A stretch of DNA of 64,000 nucleotides, taken from assembly GCA_963513935.1 (NCBI GenBank), contig OY740768.1, positions 17,348,590 to 17,412,589 on the forward strand, in the 5' to 3' direction. Of the stretch, positions 13,201 through 28,200 are shown in pieces. Each line of letters begins with the position of its first letter. Position 1 is the first letter of the stretch. Below the pieces are notes generated by a model, which made no database searches, had not been told where the DNA came from, and was given only the letters and a program-made list of their open reading frames with translations. Made by a program: the position numbers and the translations under genes. This DNA is from Aphrophora alni. Taxonomy: Eukaryota; Arthropoda; Insecta; Hemiptera; Aphrophoridae.

Positions 13201-16200
13201 ATAGCACAGTTAATATATTCATTAATACTGGCACTATTTTCATACATTTGAGTAACATGTCCCGGAGAATTTACCAAACAGTAGAACCTCTCTTAACCAG
13301 TCTAGTCGGGACTGACACCCGGGCCGGTTGTCCGTTTGACCGGTTAATCCGAGGTTCCCGTGAAAAATCTGTTTTCTTTCAAAGAAAGCTTATTTAATTA
13401 GGTAGCGCTAAGAATTATGCAATAAAGATGTTATGTACATTTTATTGTACATAAATGTATCGTATATATTATGTTATGTATATTATACATCAAACATGAA
13501 AAAATTAAACACTACAAAGCTTTTTTACAGATTCCCCTCTGTCAGGTCTTTTGACACATTTAACCGCGTCTCAAACGAAACCAACATACGCTTCCAAGAA
13601 AACTGAAAAGAAATGTTATATTTTCCATAATGTAGGCTATGCTAAATTGATTCTTGGAAAAAAAGCGGCCCATCAAACTTTTTGTCTGTGCATGTCTGCT
13701 ATACCGACGGGTGCCAATGCCGCAGTGTTTTTATGCCGCCGACAATGGGATACCGCTATCGACAAAGTCGTTTGACTCGCCGCTGCTTTGGTGCCGCCGA
13801 CAATGAGATACCGCTATCGACAAAGTCGTTTGACTCGCCGCCGCTTTGGTGTTTCAATTACAATTTATTTTCGGAAACTCTCATACAACCAGCACACTAC
13901 GATATAGGCCGGTTAACAGAGGTTCTACTGTATATACAGTTTTTAGGATAAACCGAATATTCTAGAATCTGAACAGGACTTGGTCCTGATTGGTTTCAGA
14001 TTACTGGAGTTCTATATTTTTGTTTTCATTATAATCCATCAGAACTTACTTTCTGGATATATTTGGACATTCATTATAGTTTTTATTTATTTCACCTATG
14101 AAAGAAACATAGTTGAAAACCAGAACCAGATAAAACTTTAGTCGAGTTAGAATATTTTAAATATAAATTTATTAAAGTTTAAATTCTCTTAATATCAAAT
14201 AATATTACCCGAATGTTTATTTAGGATATTTTATATTACAGTTGAGAGAAGCTCATAGTCTTCGTGTTCCCAGCTCACCTCCACTCTTAAGACACGAGAC
14301 ACCTATTCTCAAAGTGGCAGAGAGAGTAAAATTAAGAAGAATGGAGAGGCATGTTACAGGATCTGATATTACTTCTCTCGGTGTAAGTTTGTATTTCTTT
14401 GTTGTTTATTTCAAATGTTAATGGAAGAGTTAGATATATTCGATCTATGTAATATTATTTTGACAAGAATATTGACCCATTGTTCTTAATTTTTGTTTTG
14501 TAAAGAGCTATTTGTTTTTGTGTTTATTTTATTAGTTCATAAACTAATCGATTTTTATGAAGTTTGATATTTATTTTCCAATTTTAAGATGAGAAACATA
14601 TTGTGATGTTGCTAAAATGTTGATATCTTGTTTTCTATCTTACTCAACCTTTTGACCCCAAAGGAAGACTTGTTCAATTTTTAAAACAATACCTGTCTAG
14701 CATTTCATCTTGCATTAAATTATCTCAAAAACAGATGGTTTAATTATCTAAAAACAAGGTCTCACTTAGAATGATCAGATTTTGGTTAAAATCACTTAAA
14801 TAGTGGTGTGATTTGAAAAGAAGGGTTGGCTTTAAAGCACCCAGGGTTTCTTATTAGAAACGGCTTAGAGTTTGGATGAAATTTATATAATTAAATTAAA
14901 GGTGCTTTTTAATGGTGATCAATTCATAATGAACAACTTTTTTCTTTATATTTAGATTTTATAGTTTGACTTTAAATTATAAGTTGTGTAACTAATATTT
15001 ATGGTATACTAGGTATCTCGTACTGAAGTGGCTGAGCAACTAGTGTCAGAGTTACAAGACGAGTGTGATCTTCAAGATATGAGCAAACGTGATCGTAAAC
15101 AGCTGGAACTAGAGACGGAAAAGCTGAACTCACGACTAGAAAATGCACGTGCAAACAATACTGTGTTACAACTTACTTTGGATGAAACAAAAACACAGTG
15201 TGAAAGGTTTGTAATATTAAACAAAATTTTGTTATTAAAATATATGTTTATTCTTTTAAAAGTATAATATTTGTTACAAAAACAGTAAAAGAATTTGTTA
15301 TTGGTCATTCGATTGTATGTTACTGGATTAAAAATAATCCTAAATTTATTTATTAAATACCATATTAAAAACAATGTATTATTTAAATTGTTTTTGAGGA
15401 GTTTTGTTGTTTGTTAAAATGCTAGGTCCAGGACAACCAACATTAAGAGTAGGCAGGCAATTTGCTGCTTCTTGTTTGTTGTGGACATCTAAATGCAAAC
15501 CACTACCGCCAGAGTCAGGGCTCTTACAATTTCCTTTTCAGAAGGTGATAAGGGTTTCTCGGGGTGCTTCCGGTGCCAGGGTTTCTTCTATTTATTTCCC
15601 TGCTGCGAGACAGATGTGTTGTCTTCTCCTCCTGCTGGGCGGTGATCACTTGAGGAAGGCGGGAATGAGAGCCGTGTGGTGTCTAAATAAATTAAATTGA
15701 AATAAGGATTAAATAAAACAATAAAGCTAAAGTTTCAAAATTATTTTAATAATATAAATGAGCAAAATAATAGAATGAGAATAAAAATTTTATTAAAATT
15801 AATTTAAATAAGGTAGTCGTATAGTGGTTCTAACTGAAGGTTCAGGGGTAAAATCCCTCAACACTTTTCAGCAGGGTGTGTGTACTCGGGTACTCTCTCG
15901 GAAGAGTAGTGAGTGTCCTTGAAGAGAAGCTGCTTGTTTTCTTGGTAGAGAAGTGGTGTTGGGTCTCAGTCTTCCGTGAAGAGAAGTAATTTCTAGAAAT
16001 TTTTGCACGCTACCTATACAATTTTCAGCTTATTGTTCCTTGAGAACAATGAGCTGGCCATTGTATTTGTTTTGTGGTGGAGCAGACCAATCACAGTTCA
16101 GGACGGGCTATGGTTGGGACGAAGTGTTTGGCAGAGCGCCATTGTAGTGTGCACGCGGTTTTTAACGTGAAGCTGTCAGCCAATGACAGAAGCGAGCTAA

Positions 16201-19200
16201 CTAAGGCCAATGGTTTCTGAGTTGGATTGGTCGAAGCAAAGCCGTGTAACACCGGGGACGTGATGAGGGATGTGTGTATATGTTGGCAGTGTTTGCCATG
16301 TTTTGTGGCGAAACTAGTCAGGTGAATTACCGTTATCAAAACTTCTACCTGTTTTAAAAGAATCTATTGGTTTTAATAAGGGGGCAGACAAGTTTAAATA
16401 AAATATAAAAAAATTGGGATTCAATTAGCTCAAGACAAAAAGTAACAGGAAAATTTTAACTGAAACATATACTATTCAATCTCTACAGGCTTAATATTTA
16501 ACCATGCTTACGAATGTATTGATAAAAATATTGACGAATATATTGACATTCTCCAGAGAAAGATTGTGGGTGCATGAGGGTACATCGGAAGGGTTTACAG
16601 CACTAATTTTCAAAGAGCAAAGATTAATAGTGCATGCAGGAAGTATGAGCAATTTTGTCCTAGGCGCCTTATTAATTTTCAAATCAAACCAAGTCATAGT
16701 TGATTACTACAAAAACATGAATTTCGAGAACTTGAGGCGGGTGAAATATTGATGGAGAAACTAATACCAAACTCGTCCACTTGAAGTGTTTGAATATTGG
16801 ATAACGCCCCTTACCACAACGTGCAGCTTGAAAAAGCACCCATTTCTGCATATATTGTAAAAAAATATAATACTATGTCAAACTGGCTTATAGAAATGAA
16901 AATTCCTTTTCATCCTAATATGCTCAAAAATTAATTGTACGAAATAATTAAATTACACAAGCCAAGACACAAAGCGTATGCAATAGGTAAATTATTAGCA
17001 GAAAAGCGACGTTCAGTGCTGAGACTGCCACCATACCAGCCTGATCTCAACCTGATCGAACTAATATGGGTAGATGTTAAAAAATAGGTTGGTAACCGAA
17101 ACATCACATTCAACTGGCCAACATCATAAAATTGTGCAAAGAAAAATTGAATTTAAAAACAGTGGATAAATGGGAACGCTAGTGCAATTATGTTTAAAAA
17201 TTGGAAAAGAACAGATTGGGAATGAAGGCTATTGATTGAGAATATTATTGATGAGTTCATTATTAATTTGGGAGAACTTTCTGATAGCTGTAACTGTGTT
17301 CGTAATAGTGCATTGGAGGAAGAAAATGGGTCCATGTCTGGAATCGAGGCGAAATCGGATTGATTGATTGTTTAGGTCTAGAGCGGTAAAATATTGCATT
17401 TTGTCATTTTATTGAATGTAAAATGAACGGCCAATATTATATCAAAACATGATTTTATTTTATTTTTTCAAAATAATTACAATTTTTAAATATGTTTAAT
17501 TTATTTAAATATTAGTAATTTATGAAATAAATAGGTGACCATTATACCGACATACTAGTATATATTTTTTAAATAATTACAATTTAAAAAACTATACTAG
17601 TGCAATACCTAATTTAATTTCTTTAAACTAAATTTATTTTAACTTTAAATATCTAAATACAATATGTTTTCAATATAAAGCACAAGAATGAATCATTATT
17701 ACTAAACATTGAATAAAACCTAATAATAATACATTATGAGTGCATTGTGCGGTAGCCAACAGAATAAGAACGGGACTGTACCAAGTAATGAGTGGGGGTA
17801 ACACTCCCACTAGCAGAAATACATCATTTTAGGTAGGGGTAAAAAATAGGCCAGCATTTGACAAAATTTCAAGAATTAATGATTCATCTATAATTGATTT
17901 TATCTACTTGCACAGAAGCGCCTTCTATTCTCCTCCCTAAATACAAAATAAACACCTGAAATACAAATGACAGAAGCGACACCTATGTACGTTGTTTAAA
18001 GTTATAAATACCCCGAAAGAAGTTACAAACATTGCAGAACGTAAAGATACAGGTATGACATTTCTGGACTGGCATATATAATGTTAAGGGCATGTCGTTC
18101 CTCATAACGACATATCCTTAATTTTACAATCATAGCATTTTATGTGTTAATATTGTACTATTCTTTCTTATATTTTTTCAAAAGTGAACTCCTGTGAGAA
18201 TGTCAACTTATCACAAATTTAAGATAGTAAATTATATATATTTTTTAATTAAAATTTTTATATTTTTAGACTGAGTCTACTAGTAGGAAAATATGAATCA
18301 AATGTAACTGCTCTCCGCCTAGCACTTGGGTCTTGTGACAGAGCTATAGAAGTCTATGAATCTCTAACCTCCTTCTTAGATTCACAGAGGCTTCCTTCAA
18401 AAGATTTAGACAAGTAAGTTTACTTATGTACATGCGTTTATATAATTAAGTGGACTGTGATTTTATTATTAATTGTTATATATTTCTATATAAAATCTTT
18501 TTCCCTAAAATATATAATAGATTATTTTTATTTTATAATATGTTCTGGCAGGATTGATTGTTTGTAAATATAAATAAATGGTTAATGATTGCTTATTTAA
18601 ATACAATTTTTATTAGATTTTTTAAAAGGAGTTATAGAACATTTCAAGGTGAATTTTCTTTAATGTAATAGCAGATATTTCTTGTTGAAACTCCATAGTC
18701 AAGGATAAAATAAAGCAAAAGCTTAAAGTTTCAAATATTTAATAGTATAAATGAGCTACAATTGTTTCGCATTGCGGCATCGTCGGGCAACTGATAATTT
18801 ACAGGTATAGACAACTATTTAAACATAAGTACAGGAAACTGAAATACAATAGAGAAATCGGGAAAGGTAGGGGGGTGACCTAGCAGGTAGATAAAGGTTA
18901 ATGAACTATGTTACGGATGGGTTTTAGAAGAGGTGACGAATTTAATACAATTTGGTCATTTAAGTTGAGAATAAGCCTAAGTGAAATAGATCTATTTATT
19001 TCTAAACATTCTAAATTATTTAATCTATTGCTTTTATTTTCTATATGTAAGAGTTTAACATTCAATTTCGGATCAAAACTATGACCCGAGTCCAAAAGGT
19101 GGTTAGCAAAGTTAGAGTTTCTATAGCCATGTTTCCAGCTATTTACATGTTCTTTAATTCCAACTTTTATAGATCTACCTGTTTGACCTATGTACTCAGA

Positions 19201-22200
19201 GTCACAATCTTGACGAGATATTTTATAAACTCCACTATTTTCTAACATTTCTTTTTTATCTTTATTATTAACCAACATTTTCCCTAGATTTTTTTGTACA
19301 ATAAAAGGCAACTTTACGATTACATTTAGTTGAAATAAGGTTACTGATTTTATAACTAGTTCTGTTGATATAAGATAATTTACAATATCTAACTATTTCA
19401 ATGTTCTCGTTATGGGAAGAGTAGACTAAATTTTCAGCTCTACGCTTTAACTTTTTTCTTAAAATATTATCTATTAAACTAACCTCATACTTATTATTAA
19501 CAGCAATTTGTTTAACGGCATTCAGTTCATCATAAAAGTCATTAGGTGAAAGAGGTATACTAATAAGTCTATGTACCATGCTGTGAAAAGCAGCATGTTT
19601 ATGGCTGATAGGATGGTTAGAATCAGCAGGTAACTGTATCTGTATAAGTAGGTTTTCTGAAAATTTTAAATTTATGATAACTATCACTGATATTAATGTT
19701 AAGGTCCAAGAAATTAATGCTGTTATTGTTACCCACTTCCATAGTGAACTGAATGTTGCTATTTACAGAATTTATGGTTTTAAGGAGAGAGTCTAACTGT
19801 CTATTAGTGTCACTAAACAAACACAAAACATCGTCAACATAACGGTACCAATAAATTATATTTTTAAATAAAGGATTGTCTTTACCAAATAAATTATTTT
19901 CGAAATCAGCCATGAAAATTTCTGCTAGAAGAGGTGACAAAGGTGAACCCATTGCCAACCCTTCTATTTGTTGGTAAAAATTATCGTTAAATTTAAAAAA
20001 ATTTTGACTAATGAAAATTTCTATGGCTGTTTTTAATTCATTACTAAGTGTAGTATCAACATTGGTATCGCTAATTATGTCATTGACTATGTTTTTACAT
20101 TGGTTAATGGGTATACTTGTAAACAGGCTTTTAACATCGAAAGATACAATTTTAGCATTGGAAGGTATAGTAACATTTCCAATTTTGTTAATTAAATCTA
20201 AAGAATTCTTAATACTATATTTAGATGTAAAATTAGTGCACTTTTAAATACAGTATTGACTTTTTGGGATGGGTGACAGATGGACAGATGACATGGGTTA
20301 CTAATGTTGTTAGGCTTACTTTTTTTTCATTTTAATTTATGAAATTAATACATATTTTAGAATTGCAGAAGAGGCAGATCTGAGACAACTTATAATTGAT
20401 CTTAAGACAGAGAGAGATTGTGTACAAAATACAGCTGTTGAATTGGAAAGTCAAGTAGAGCCTCTACCCGTCCGTCCAATCACCACAGTAGCACACGCTC
20501 GCAAACTTGACCTGGAGACTGCCGTCCTGATGCAGGTATGATTTAGACAAACATTTTATCATATTTTTAATTTAATTAATTACTTTCAGAACAAACATGA
20601 TGATTTATTTTTTGAAAGAAATATAGGAAGAGAAAATGTTTGGAAAATAGCCCACATTGTAATGAACATACCATTTGGGTTAGTTCACGGTAGACACACA
20701 GATCCAATGCAGTAGTATTGTGGAATCTCTTCTTTTTCCAAAATAATTTTATGATTATTCGTAATTATTTCCCCAAATAATACATATATTTTTATTTTGT
20801 GAAAAGTAAAAATGTATATATTATATCTTTCCACCAAAAATGTAAGGTAAATTTGAGTATAATATAAGTACAGTCTAACTTTGTTTTTCTAAATAGTTTT
20901 TCATGTCTTCAAAAATATTATCTGATTGAAAGCTACTTTTATACAACTTCTTTGTTTGAAAATTAACAAAATGAATATTAGGAGTCTAAAACCAACTAAA
21001 GTTATTATCAGGAGTAAGGGCATTGGAATAGCTTAGTTGGGAGAGGCATGCACTTCTCTCGCTACACTTTGGGCTAACGAATTGTCAAGGATTACACAGG
21101 TTGATGCCATTGCTCTTTCTTTGTTTTACATTCTTCATTAGTCTAGCAGACACAAAGCATACAAGCTGATGGGCATCATGGTACTTACCCAGCCTCATCA
21201 TTACAATGTACAGTTAGACTCTCTGTATTCCGACACTTCGCCAATCCAATATTAAGGAAAAAACTGTTTAAAATGGCCACCATCTTGATATTTTCAATTC
21301 AATTTTCATGAATTGTAATATTGTTCTGTATAAAAACACACTATAGTTCCCTATGCCAAATTTCATGATCTTATCTTGTAATGCCATGAAACGTGAAGAT
21401 CAGTCACAAAACGGAGGTTAACTTTTTTGCAATTACCATACTTAGTCTATGCTTTGTTTACTGGATGAGTAAAACATAAACAGGAATAATATTAACCCAT
21501 TGCCCTACACTTTTACTACAAGCAGGCTCTCAGTGTCAGCAAAAATAAACAAAACGAAGAGTTTTAATTAAAGTTTTATCAAAAGTGCAAAATATAGTTG
21601 TAGTGACATAATATTGTACTAGTTTTTTGTTAATATGATACAGTTTTATTTAAAATGTATTATATTTTTATATAATTTTGTAGTATTAATTTATATATTT
21701 ATAAAAATAAATATAAATTTCAAAAATAGTTATATTGAAAACACTTTGAAAATGCTTGCAGAACAATAATTTCTGTACATAAAAACAAGGAATTCTAAAC
21801 CTATCTATGATTATTCTGAATTTTTGAACATCTTTTCGTTATTATTGATTGTTATTTCATCATCACTTTCATTTTAACTTATATCAATTGCCCACTGATA
21901 TACAAGTTCAATCATCCCATCATACAAATTTGTTCTTGCACAACGGATGACAGATGTTGTATCAGCTGATATGTTTTACTTTATTATCTATTGATATAAA
22001 CGACATAAATTAATTTTAAACTACCAAAATTTGACTAAATATTTTGATTTATATTTCTTGAAAGTAAATTAGATGTATTCAGTAATTGTTTGGGATGTTA
22101 TGATCAAAATATCACTTTAAAATTTTCACTACACAACTGCTAATAAACTCGTATTTGCACACAAGTCCAGCATTAAAGTCTTTGAAATATTTGGTATCTT

Positions 22201-25200
22201 ACTACTTATGATCTTTTGCCAAAATGCATTCTCAAGTCAAATTTCCTAAAAATTATATTTTGTTTCAAATTTACTCCGATCAATACCAACTCCTTATTTC
22301 TATTAACTCTATCTAACTCAAAATTAAATCAATTATTTCATCCCACTCAAGTAATCAAATATACAAATCTTGAACTATACAAACCCTTTTCAACCAATCC
22401 CACCATTATATAAATACAATTCTTTATAACTCCCCTCCAACACCAATTAAAATTTGTTGACCCATTCCCAACCAAACCAAATCTAAATATATATATATAT
22501 TTATTTATTAGTAAAATGATGTATACTATATAGAACATTTATATTTTTAGGAATTAATGGCTATGCGGGAAGACAAAACAGAGTTGAGAGCACGAGTATA
22601 TTTATTAGAAAGAGAAAGGGAAAGTTTAGAATTAAAATTGGCAACACTGCAATCGCAACAACAAGCATATATGGCAACAGTCCAACATTTACAAGCACAA
22701 CTGCATGATAATGAAACTGGGGTAAGTTATCTTATTAAATTTGGAGGAATTAATTTGATTATATGAGTCTAAATTTATGCTGTGGTGCCTCAGATTGAAT
22801 TCTACAATAAGTGACAAACTTGCTATTAGGGTTATTTTAGGAGGAAGAGAGTGTTGGAGAATTGTATCAGTTACAAATCTATTACTTTATTAAATATAGA
22901 ATTTAAAATAACACTTATATTAAACAGTTAGGTAAATTTTAGAACAATATCTTACTTCATTGATTTACCTTACTTATTAGTTATTATTGGTTACTAGAAT
23001 TTTGAATAGATTATTATTTAAAAGAATCTACAACTCAGATAAATCAGTTAATTTATTATTTGATGTGACATTTTGGTGACTAGAACATTATTAAAAATAC
23101 TTTTAATACTTTTTGCACCACCAGACAATTTAGAGGTAGGACTTACTGAAAGTTGAGATGACCATCGTGACACGTACACTAGCAGGAACACAACACCACT
23201 CTCTCGTGGCCCTGCCCTGCAGTTGGTTTTGTTACCCTTTCAGCCACACCCAAGATGGATGACAGTTTCCATCATATTTGCTATTTCATTGGCTAATAAT
23301 GACGAGAGAGAGGGAATTATACGACTTTGAAAAAGTCACATAGGCCATGGGAAACTGGCTCACTCTGTTACTGATCAAAATATCTCAGGATGTTATAGCT
23401 TCCTTTTACACATTGTTCTGCTATAATGTTGCTACCTAATTTATTTGCAAACTACTCAACTTCTATTTAGGGTAACATTAAATTATTATTTTGATTTGTA
23501 ATAAGAGTTGAAGGTGTAAAGTAACTGTATGGCCGGCCACTACAATGCAAAATTGTAAATAGTTAAGCTGATTTTTCTAAGATATGGAGGACTTATGTAT
23601 TTTCTTCTCTAACTGCAGTTAGTTGCTATTCTCTAGGTTAAAAACTGAACAATTTAAGCAAAAAATGGTTTTAAAACATATATCTGGTGTTGGTAATGTT
23701 TATATCATAAATTTTATCTCTATCCTCTTTACAAAATTTTATGAAAATCGGTATCTTTAAACAAAAAGGATATATAGCTCATAAAAGTAATAAAGCAATA
23801 TTGAAAAGGAAAATAAAATCGGGCTTATAATGATTTAACGTGAGTAATTGGGGAAGGGGAATTTCTTTATAGTTTTTTTGTTTTGTTTCATGGTTGGAAA
23901 TTGTTACCAATTTTTTCTGATTTTATTATGAAATATTATTTTGATATTTATATTATCGACCTTTAAAATATTTTATACTTGTAAGCCAGAAATGACCTAA
24001 AGGCTCTTGTCACAAAGGTGACATGCTGGTGAAGTGAACCTATTTTAATATTTCTTCATAACTTTAACAATTCACCAATATGTAACTTTTTTTTCAAACA
24101 CATTGGTAATCATGATTGTGTTTTTGTGATGAGAACAACATTCAATTTAAATTCACAATTTGTATTAGAATTGAAATTTTATTTATAAAGTACTACAAAT
24201 TATAATGTTTCAACCTCTTCTCAAAATAGTGTGTGTATATGTAATTTTCAGGTTAAGAAAATTAGACTTAGACTCGATTTTGTGGAAAAGCATAATGTTT
24301 AGATGAGTTTTGTCATTTATAAGAACCCCATAAGAACAGTCATAGCTATAATATAACTAGCGAGAGGTCCTTGCCTCTATTATGTTGTTGTTTAACATAT
24401 TTTGCTACCAAATCTACAAGTTTATTATAATAAAAATAAATGAATCAGTTTAAAAATATGACTAATAACCGACTTTCAGTTATCAAAACACCTAATTTAT
24501 AGTTCTTTCTGATTGTGCACCTTTACTTAGAAATTATTGATTCTTTCATGTATTCAGCAAAATCATGTGTATCGTATGATTCTATTCTATTAAAAAATAA
24601 AAGTCTAATAATTAGGGATAGAAACAGAGAAGGAAAGTGGTACTTTAGTTCACAAGCGAATGAAAAATAACATTGTTAGGATTTTTTTTTTTTAATGTTT
24701 AAGATTTTGGAAGTAAGACTGTTCATTTATTATTACAGGATGTTGATGGAGATGGGAGAGAAAACAGGTTGCGAGAGAGATTAAAAGAAGTTGCATCAAC
24801 ATTAGAAAGAGTGAGTCGCAACGCTGAGCTTCGTCAAAGACAGGCTGCTGAGCTTACTACAAAATTGAAGACTGATAATAGGTTGGTAACAAATCACACT
24901 ATATACCCCCTCCTCCCTCTAAGCATCCACCCTCTGAATAAATTACTAATTCATCATAAACAATCCAAATCATTAACTCTTATGAAATGTGTGCATTAGG
25001 AGAAACTATTATCTCCAAAAATTTTGCACTGATCCAGAATAAAAAGAAGTTGAAAATCCAAAAAATAAGGTCTTTTATAATAAGTTTCAAAAAAATAAGT
25101 GAATTGACATAACTTGCCTATCCCATCAACTTTTTTTCTTTTTATTATTAAATTTTATAAATATTTTATGTAAAAGTTTATAACCTTCACAAATTTCAGC

Positions 25201-28200
25201 GTTTTAAGTCATAAAATCTTTTACTAAAAACTGGGAAATAAAACTAAGATATTAAAATAACTACATTGATGAGACTTCAGCAGATTAATTTTAGAAAGTT
25301 GAATTATTATATCTCTTTCTGTGTAGTGCTTTGGTACAGAGCTTGGAGAGATGTAAACGTAAATCTCAAGCAAGATTAAGAAGACTGGAAGGACAGATAT
25401 TAGCAATGGTTGAACGTCACGAAACACAGGTATTTAATAATATTTAAGGCTTTAAAGCTTAAGACTTATTTATTTTACACATTTTGACTTGGAAATATTA
25501 ATTTGCTGTGAAAATTAACAAGCAATACAATTAAATGTTGAAAAGTTATTAAATATTATTATGCAAAGTGAAGCTCTTTGATCATCTTTAATTACAAATT
25601 GAGGTGTTGGTGTGAAGTCCAAATTTCAAGATTTGATTAACTCTAGATGAAGAAGAATTTTACTTTACATTGAGTTTCTTTGGTACTTGTTAACTGTATC
25701 ACCACCACTCGATATAGAATCCCAATATTTACCAATCTAATTGAAAATCCATTTAAGTTTTGTGGATCAGTTGATTAATAATCTAGGTACGAATGAAATA
25801 AGAACCAAGATTTATTAACTTATGTTGGTTTTAAACTTAATAAAATCATGAGTCTATTTGAAAATATAACATAACCTGGAATAACCTAACCTATTCACAG
25901 AGCTTTTGGTATAAAAAAAAACAAAAAAACATTAGATTAGTGGTAGCAAGAATCACCACAAATAGGTTAGGTTAGGTTTATATATATAAAAATTTAGTTT
26001 AATCAATTGAATTCCCATAAACATATAATATCTGTTTTAAATATGCATCATCTATCGGAATAATTATATCAGACAAATTTTCATTACTGTTGAGACCGAT
26101 GGTTCTTGGTGGAATTCCATGTTTAAAGATAATAAAACACAATTTTTTTTTATTAATTTTAAATCTAGATTAAGTGAACATGAAAGAAGTTGGCGGTTAG
26201 GATATGAAGATTCCAGTTTTTCAAATCATTTAAGAATACATCAAGTGTCTGATTTTAATTCGAGTGTAGATTTTTAAATATTACATTTTGATAATAAAGG
26301 TAGGAAATTGAATGCTTTGGAGAGCTTAGAAATTAAAAGAATAAGATACTGTAATCCTAATTTAGTTTTAAATGCCCAGTTAGATTTGTATAACTCTCCA
26401 TTAGTAAAACCTTTAAAAGTTATTTGTACTTAGAACAATCAACTGGTTTTCCCATTAGGTATTGTTCCTATGGTCATTGCCCAGGCCGGGTATTTCCCCA
26501 ACCTTCCATTCATTGTATCCTAATTCCCACCCTCTAGTTTTAAGGTTTTCTTTTTTTTTTCTTTTTTCTTCAGTCTGTAATACAGCCTCGTCAATGCCTT
26601 AGCAGGCGAAACCATTGGTCGGCTAGACTAATAAAAAGTGGATATTACAAAATAAAAAAATTGTGTTTTATTATCTTTAATTTTTAATTATATTAACACA
26701 TATAGTATTTTGCGTAATTTATTTTCTAATTCTGGAATACATTCTGCAATTAATTAGAATTTTATGAAGTAGATCCCAAATCATATCCCATCCCAGTGAC
26801 GGCTTCCATATAGGATGATGGTCAGGGCTGGATTAAACATTATTTTTCTGTTGGCAGGCCACTCTTGGTTTTCGCACCCCTCCTTCCTCAAATATACTAA
26901 GTATCAAACAACTTTTTTTTTTTTTTTTAGTTAATTAATAGTGTTGGAAAAAAAATAACTTTCTAATGTAATAGTAAACAATATGTGGTCTTCTTTAATA
27001 TTATTCTTTAAAAACTCAAAAGTTAGGAAATAAAATCGTAAAACATAAATTTTTATTTATAACAAATTTATTTTAAATTTGACATATTCTCTAACAGTAA
27101 GTACAACAGTTTTGTTTATAAAGTAAATTTTTATTTTACATTAAATTAGTAATAACGTGTTTATTTTTGCATTATAGTATTTAATAAAAGTTTTAATCTA
27201 TTTTAGAAAATTCAATAATTTAGGTGAATTTTCCTCATCTATCTTAGATTGTGCAAAAGTTTCATAGTAGTTGAGAGGTTTAAGCTTTTAGAAATTTCAC
27301 TTTCTATAGATATTGTAGCTAGTACAGATAAATGTTTCTATCACATGGCTGATCGGAAGTATGTCTTTTTATAAATGTTTTAACTTAACTAAAATTTCTT
27401 TCTCCATTGTTACAGGAATAGAAATTGTAAGAAGTATTCTTTAAGCTTATCTATATTTTTGAAAAATGGTCAACCATATTATTCTGCAAAAAAAATTCAA
27501 GATGTGACCAAGGAGTTTCTACTTTAGTATTTTGCAATAGAAGTTGTAAATGTATTATCAATTCATCACAGAACTGTTTACCATTCACTGCAATTTGTTT
27601 TTAAATTGAAGATCTGAGGTATATTTTTAATGTTATATAAGAATTTCCACATATCATTGTAATTGTCAAGCTGGGTGAACCTCTCTTAGAAGTCAGAACA
27701 CTTTTAGAGGATAAAAAACTGTTCCTTTAAAGTTAGTCTCTGGATCAATCAGAGCTACACTTTCAACTGCTGATTCAAAAGTAAATTGCTGCATTTCTTC
27801 CTTCTTGGTACTTCTCTAAATTTTTACACAATACCAAGAGTCTTAGAAATATCTTGGATATACCAGCGGCACTGACGTAGCTATTTCATGAGGGTTTTTT
27901 TTTTTTTTTTTTTTTTTTAACTGTTCACAATTCTTCAAAAAGGAAACAGTTAACAGGTATTATTTACGTTTTGAATGTTTTTGATGGCTAGATTGTTTTA
28001 AAACAGAACATTGTACCACACCATAAATGTTACAATAAAATCATAAAAGGCTATATGAATTTCCAGAGACTTAGCTTCTGATGTTGCCTTGTGGTCTTTT
28101 TAAGTTCTCCTTGCATTGATAATAATTCTTTACATATCTCCAACAATTGACCTCGCTGATTCAAGCTTTTAATTCGGTATCCCCATCTTTTCTAATAGAC

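Noticed and set aside
16091..16339. 82-codon minus-strand frame in a GC-richer intron segment
   Set aside because: No recognisable domain; probably chance opening in transposon-derived DNA.
21010..21110. Possible tRNA-derived SINE head (TAGCTTAGTTGG, GGTTGATGCC)
   Set aside because: The B box is poor, there is no cloverleaf and no clear tail.
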